Source of the DNA: Desulfobacterales bacterium
Lineage (GTDB): Bacteria > Desulfobacterota > Desulfobacteria > Desulfobacterales > Desulfosalsimonadaceae
Reading direction: 5' to 3'
Length of the DNA: 8,130 nucleotides
Assembly (NCBI GenBank): GCA_018334855.1
Contig: JAGXLE010000055.1
Location: forward strand, 1 to 8,130
Made by a program: the position numbers and the translations under genes. The notes beneath the pieces are model-generated. The model ran no database searches and was not told where the DNA came from. It worked only from the letters and a program-made list of their open reading frames with translations. Below are positions 5,887-8,130 of the stretch, piece by piece (positions within the stretch are counted from its first letter, which is position 1; each line of letters begins with the position of its first letter).

Positions 5887-6783
5887 TTATGCCGCAAGCG
5901 GCATTTCGTCCTCACTGGACTTTTTGCTCTTTGACATAATTATTCGATAAATCGCGCTATTCCTGAAAAAGCGAAAATTGTGGTAGTATTCCATCTGGAT
6001 GACGGCCTGCACCACTTCTTCCGAGGGTATCGTTGAAGTGACGGTTCGCAGCCATCCTTGATATTTCTTCCAGATCGATTGATGGCAATTCAATGCCAGG
6101 ATCTGAAGAATGCCGGTGGCTATACAGCCAAAATTGACAAAAGCTTCAAGTGCACCAATGGCTTCCCGGACCAGGCGTTGAGACCGCGGGTTGTCGATTG
6201 CCGACAAATCACTTTTGGTTTGTCTTCCGGCCCGTGGCCACACGCTGGTCCAAAACCGATAATAAAAGGCGCCAATCAGATGCTTGAGCACTTTAAAGCT
6301 GACCTCGATTTTGAATCGATAACTGTAGGCCCGGATGATATCGGCTGCCGGAAGCTCTAAATCTGAGCACATCAGAATAAACCGTTGGTCGCCATCGCAA
6401 ACAAGCACAAACCGGACTTTTTCCTGAATGGGCCGCCAGATCAGGTCAAGACATAAAACAGAGACGGTTTTGCTTTGACCGTAAATCTCAAGGCTCATCT
6501 GTTCGAATACTTTGGTTTCGAATAAATCCATAAGCTTTCGCTTGGCTCCGTATGTCCGGGGCCTGCCGCGTTTGCCGGCGCTTGGCGGCGGCGGCTCGTA
6601 GCCAACAACATTGCTTTTGGCCATGGTAATCACATGAAGCAGGCGGTGGCCATTGTCATCCACGGACTGCTTCACGATCGAAAATACAGGACCCACGGCA
6701 AAATAGGCGTCCAATACGATGATCGCTTTCTTGCCCATGCGCATGGTCAACTCGACAGCCATCTTGGCCATCAGGCTCGTCAC
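5887..6783 (-). CDS. IS4-like transposase, C-terminal part (frameshifted)
   Basis: This frame encodes the rest of the DDE transposase. It opens at about 6895, just after an in-frame TAA; the first possible start is GTG at 6783, with no ribosome-binding site, so it is unlikely to be translated alone. Numbering from that GTG, the second catalytic aspartate is D25 in KKAIIVLDAYFAVG. The catalytic glutamate is E160 within Y153-x2-R156-x3-E160-x6-K167, the YREK signature of IS4-type transposases. Between them is the beta-strand-rich insertion (about 60-140), with a basic GKRGRPRTYGAKRK. The sequence continues in register with the upstream frame if one A of a nine-A run is removed, giving about 478 residues in total. 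Apart from this shift no stop or deletion is seen, so the break is recent, a sequence error, or used for control. Confidence 0.85.
   Translation of the reverse strand: MTSLMAKMAVELTMRMGKKAIIVLDAYFAVGPVFSIVKQSVDDNGHRLLHVITMAKSNVVGYEPPPPSAGKRGRPRTYGAKRKLMDLFETKVFEQMSLEIYGQSKTVSVLCLDLIWRPIQEKVRFVLVCDGDQRFILMCSDLELPAADIIRAYSYRFKIEVSFKVLKHLIGAFYYRFWTSVWPRAGRQTKSDLSAIDNPRSQRLVREAIGALEAFVNFGCIATGILQILALNCHQSIWKKYQGWLRTVTSTIPSEEVVQAVIQMEYYHNFRFFRNSAIYRIIMSKSKKSSEDEMPLAA
5890..5903 (-). terminator. Short perfect hairpin at the transposase stop codon
   Basis: TGCCGCTTGCGGCA on the minus strand forms six GC-rich pairs and ends right at the TAA. The following bases are AT-rich but not a T run, so termination would be weak. 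It lies within 10 bp of the putative element end. Confidence 0.3.
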
Positions 6784-6853
6784 ACTGACCCTCGGCCGGC
6801 CATTGACCAGCGGCGCTGGTTTATCCTGCAGTTCCCGGAGTTTTTCTACCCCT

Positions 6854-7324
6854 TCATGCAGCTCGGCACAAAGGGGGATGCAAAAGATTTTTTTTTACCC
6901 AGCCGGCCATGAGCCCGATGGCCCCATAATGATGACCGTAAATATACGGGGCTTTGCCGGAGTTGTCCGATTCCTGGTGCAGTTTTTTAACCCCCGGCAT
7001 CCTTTCGGCTTCCTTGCTGATTTTGACGCCGTCGCCGGCAAGGAGCATGCGATCTTTGATATAGATCAACGGGCAACGCGAGAAAACAAGTTGCCACCAT
7101 TTTTGTAAAATATCGGTGAGCTTCCAGGACGTGGCTCTGAAAAACGCCAATATGGAGGTATAGAATGACGGTTTCAGTTGGAGCCACCGCACAAAGGCGC
7201 TCACGCCATAATGGTCGAGCCGGACCATAAAGCCGAAAATAACGACGACGAACCAGTTAAAGGCCGCCTTGCGGGCAAAGCAGCTGCGAAAAGTCGATAA
7301 TATATGGCTGATGACATCTATCAT
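6854..7324 (-). CDS. IS4-like transposase, N-terminal part (frameshifted)
   Basis: This 156-residue frame starts at ATG 7324, with GGAGGG 6 nt upstream, and overlaps the stop of the winged-helix gene by ATGA, so translation is probably coupled. Residues 1-95 are the N-terminal helical DNA-binding region, with hydrophobic and Trp-rich stretches. The first catalytic aspartate is D98 in LLAGDGVKISKEAERMPG, followed by KKLHQESDNSGKAPYIYGHHYG, typical of this transposase group. In-frame coding ends at GWVKK (145), where nine A occur in a row (plus-strand T at 6888-6896). After that, 11 residues of nonsense precede the stop. The second catalytic Asp and the Glu lie in the downstream frame, so this fragment alone cannot be an active transposase. 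Confidence 0.85.
   Translation of the reverse strand: MIDVISHILSTFRSCFARKAAFNWFVVVIFGFMVRLDHYGVSAFVRWLQLKPSFYTSILAFFRATSWKLTDILQKWWQLVFSRCPLIYIKDRMLLAGDGVKISKEAERMPGVKKLHQESDNSGKAPYIYGHHYGAIGLMAGWVKKNLLHPPLCRAA
6888..6896 (-). other. Nine-A homopolymer where the transposase frame shifts
   Basis: The minus strand reads GGGT, nine A, then TCTTTTG. The upstream frame needs a net +1 (or loss of one A) to join the downstream frame. A -1 shift would instead meet a TAG 14 codons after the run. Such runs are prone to indels, read errors and RNA-polymerase slippage. Confidence 0.8.
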
Positions 7325-7659
7325 GATAACCCTCCTGTTTCGTTGGAGGGCACTGCTTTTAACGCAAATGTGTTCGGCCCGGTTTTAACAAACATTTTGC
7401 CGGCTTTAATCTTTTTCAGGATGGCGGAGACTACCGAATCCCGTTCCAGTGTAATCTGGAACTGCGTCTCAGCCAAATCGATGATCTCAGATACATGCAA
7501 GGGGCGGCCAGCTATGCTGAGTACTTGTTGAATGACTTCAATGTTTGACGTACGTTTTTTGGGCTTCTCTTTAGCCCGCATTTGAAACCGGTCAATGATT
7601 TCGAGTGTTGCTTCTGCAACCTCTTTTTGATACTTTAAATAATTGTCAAATTGGTCCAT
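7321..7659 (-). CDS. Winged-helix (HARE-HTH-like) protein of the insertion sequence
   Basis: The 112-residue protein starts at ATG 7659, with GGAGG (7671-7667) 7 nt upstream; the in-frame ATG at 7701 is rejected because it lies at the promoter -10. An N-terminal helical stretch (about 1-30, DQFDNYLKYQKEVAEATLEI) is followed by a basic linker (KEKPKKRTSN). A winged-helix domain follows (about 40-101). The pattern VIQQVLSIAGRPLHVSEII ... VSAILKKIKAGKMFVKTGPNTFAL resembles the HARE-HTH fold found in RNA polymerase delta, ASXL proteins and restriction enzymes; this match is by eye. The stop codon overlaps the transposase start (ATGA), so the two are co-translated. It may repress its own promoter or help the transposase bind DNA; neither is proven. 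Confidence 0.8.
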   Translation of the reverse strand: MDQFDNYLKYQKEVAEATLEIIDRFQMRAKEKPKKRTSNIEVIQQVLSIAGRPLHVSEIIDLAETQFQITLERDSVVSAILKKIKAGKMFVKTGPNTFALKAVPSNETGGLS

Positions 7660-7661
7660 TT

Positions 7662-7700
7662 TGTATCCTCCTTTCGAGTGTTGTTGAACTGGAGGATACA
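7662..7700 (-). promoter_or_regulatory. Hairpin able to bury the ribosome-binding site of the winged-helix gene
   Basis: On the minus strand TGTATCCTCC (7700-7691) and GGAGGATACA (7671-7662) form a perfect 10-bp stem with a 19-nt loop. The 3' arm contains the GGAGG ribosome-binding site and ends 2 nt before the ATG. In any RNA that includes both arms, initiation should be blocked. Confidence 0.75.
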
Positions 7701-7721
7701 TAACATAAAGATGTATGTCAA
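7693..7721 (-). promoter_or_regulatory. Promoter of the insertion-sequence operon
   Basis: On the minus strand a perfect -35 TTGACA (7721-7716), a 17-bp spacer and a -10 TATCCT (7698-7693) fit a sigma-70 type promoter (10 of 12). The start would be near 7686, inside the hairpin loop, so its own transcript lacks the 5' arm. ATGTAT/ATACAT (7711-7716, 7721-7726) and GTCAA/TTGAC (7717-7721, 7728-7732) dyads overlap the -35. Confidence 0.65.
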
Positions 7722-7743
7722 TACATTTTGACGTAAGTTTAAA

Positions 7744-8130
7744 AATTTTTAAATTCTATTACAACAAAAATCAAGCAGAAATGTTTGGGTACGTATTATA
7801 TTAAGTACATAGACCAAGAGTTGCAAAATTTTAAACAGAACTTTGGACTGTCAAGTAATAAGGCGGGCGCTTCGATAATCATCAACGATCATGACAAGGG
7901 GGGTTCTGTCCATGAGTATACCCCAACGAATAATAGATTTAAAAATTTTTTATATCCTTATAACTTAATTTTGCTTACATTTCAAGCTTTTCTGAAAGCC
8001 CTGATGTATGTTGACTTTAATTGGCTGTAATTGGACTGTAATTGGGATTGTCAAATAGTTAGAAATTGAGTAAATTCTAATCAAGAATCGGTTATCTATA
8101 AATATGGTTATGCTTTATTTTAAGACTTAA
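7744..8130. other. AT-rich tail without a credible gene
   Basis: Base composition drops sharply in GC compared with the left part of the window. The only longer open frame (7785-8030, plus, TTG start) has no ribosome-binding site and no recognisable features. It includes a TTTAAAAATTTTT sequence (7938-7950), also present at 7738-7750, and three phased TAATTGG repeats (8018-8045). Confidence 0.55.
8014..8045. repeat. Three phased copies of TAATTGG
   Basis: TAATTGG starts at 8018, 8028 and 8039, within the fuller unit (A/G)CT(T/G)TAATTGG. Spacing of 10 and 11 bp puts the copies on one face of the helix, as in operator or iteron arrays. Confidence 0.5.

Larger units (their letters stand above)
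5883..7734 (-). mobile_element. IS4-like insertion sequence with a winged-helix accessory gene
   Basis: The element holds, in minus-strand order, a promoter and hairpin leader (7662-7721), a 112-aa winged-helix gene (7659-7321) and a DDE transposase (7324-5887, frameshifted). The ends are tentative. A 9-bp direct repeat AAGTTTAAA occurs at 5874-5882 and 7735-7743 and could be the target-site duplication; some IS4-type elements make 9-bp duplications. Under this reading the element is 1852 bp. Terminal inverted repeats are poor: only GTC and a nearby ATG are shared by the two ends. The AT-rich repeat could therefore be chance, and the true ends could be some bases away. Confidence 0.7.

Noticed and set aside
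7785..8030. 81-codon open frame with TTG start
   Set aside because: AT-rich region, no ribosome-binding site, no recognisable domain.
1..8130. Replication origin (DnaA-box cluster)
   Set aside because: No TTATNCACA-type boxes were seen on either strand. The origin may be near but is not in the window.
1..8130. CRISPR array, tRNA or rRNA genes
   Set aside because: No regularly spaced repeats of 25-40 bp, no tRNA cloverleaf and no rRNA-like sequence were seen.

Overview
The window looks like a chromosomal, origin-proximal segment from a Desulfobacterota (deltaproteobacterial) organism. The evidence is the conserved order yidC-jag-mnmE, a YkgJ-type cysteine-cluster gene just downstream, and three ParB-binding parS sequences. 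The taxonomic call is an inference from gene content and protein style, since no database search was possible.

Bases 1-3408 (plus strand) hold the 3' part of yidC (membrane insertase), jag (KH/R3H RNA-binding protein) and a complete mnmE (tRNA-modifying GTPase), closely spaced and probably co-transcribed. Bases 3409-3715 are intergenic and carry a perfect parS (3438-3453) and small repeats. Bases 3716-4802 hold a YkgJ-family gene and a 123-aa protein of unknown function, 46 bp apart. Bases 4803-5587 have no convincing gene. They carry two more parS-like sites (5081-5096, 5510-5525) inside a diverged duplicated segment, a large self-complementary element between them (about 5153-5311), and a LacI/GalR-like dyad. 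A small minus-strand two-helix membrane protein (5588-5779) follows, with a good terminator.

Bases of about 5883-7734 are an insertion sequence on the minus strand. It encodes a 112-aa winged-helix protein that resembles the HARE-HTH fold and is coupled by an ATGA overlap to an IS4-like DDE transposase with a YREK signature. The transposase is split by a frameshift at a run of nine A. The start of the element shows a neat arrangement. A TTGACA promoter lies so that its own transcript begins inside the loop of a perfect 10-bp inverted repeat, while any transcript from outside would contain the whole hairpin and bury the ribosome-binding site. Bases 7744-8130 are markedly AT-rich with no credible gene, and contain short phased repeats.

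The core genes concern membrane protein insertion and tRNA modification. The DNA between 3.4 and 5.5 kb is best read as part of the chromosomal centromere used by ParABS. The insertion sequence is an accessory intrusion next to it. The most notable items are the parS cluster with its duplication and structured element, and the self-insulating leader of the insertion sequence.
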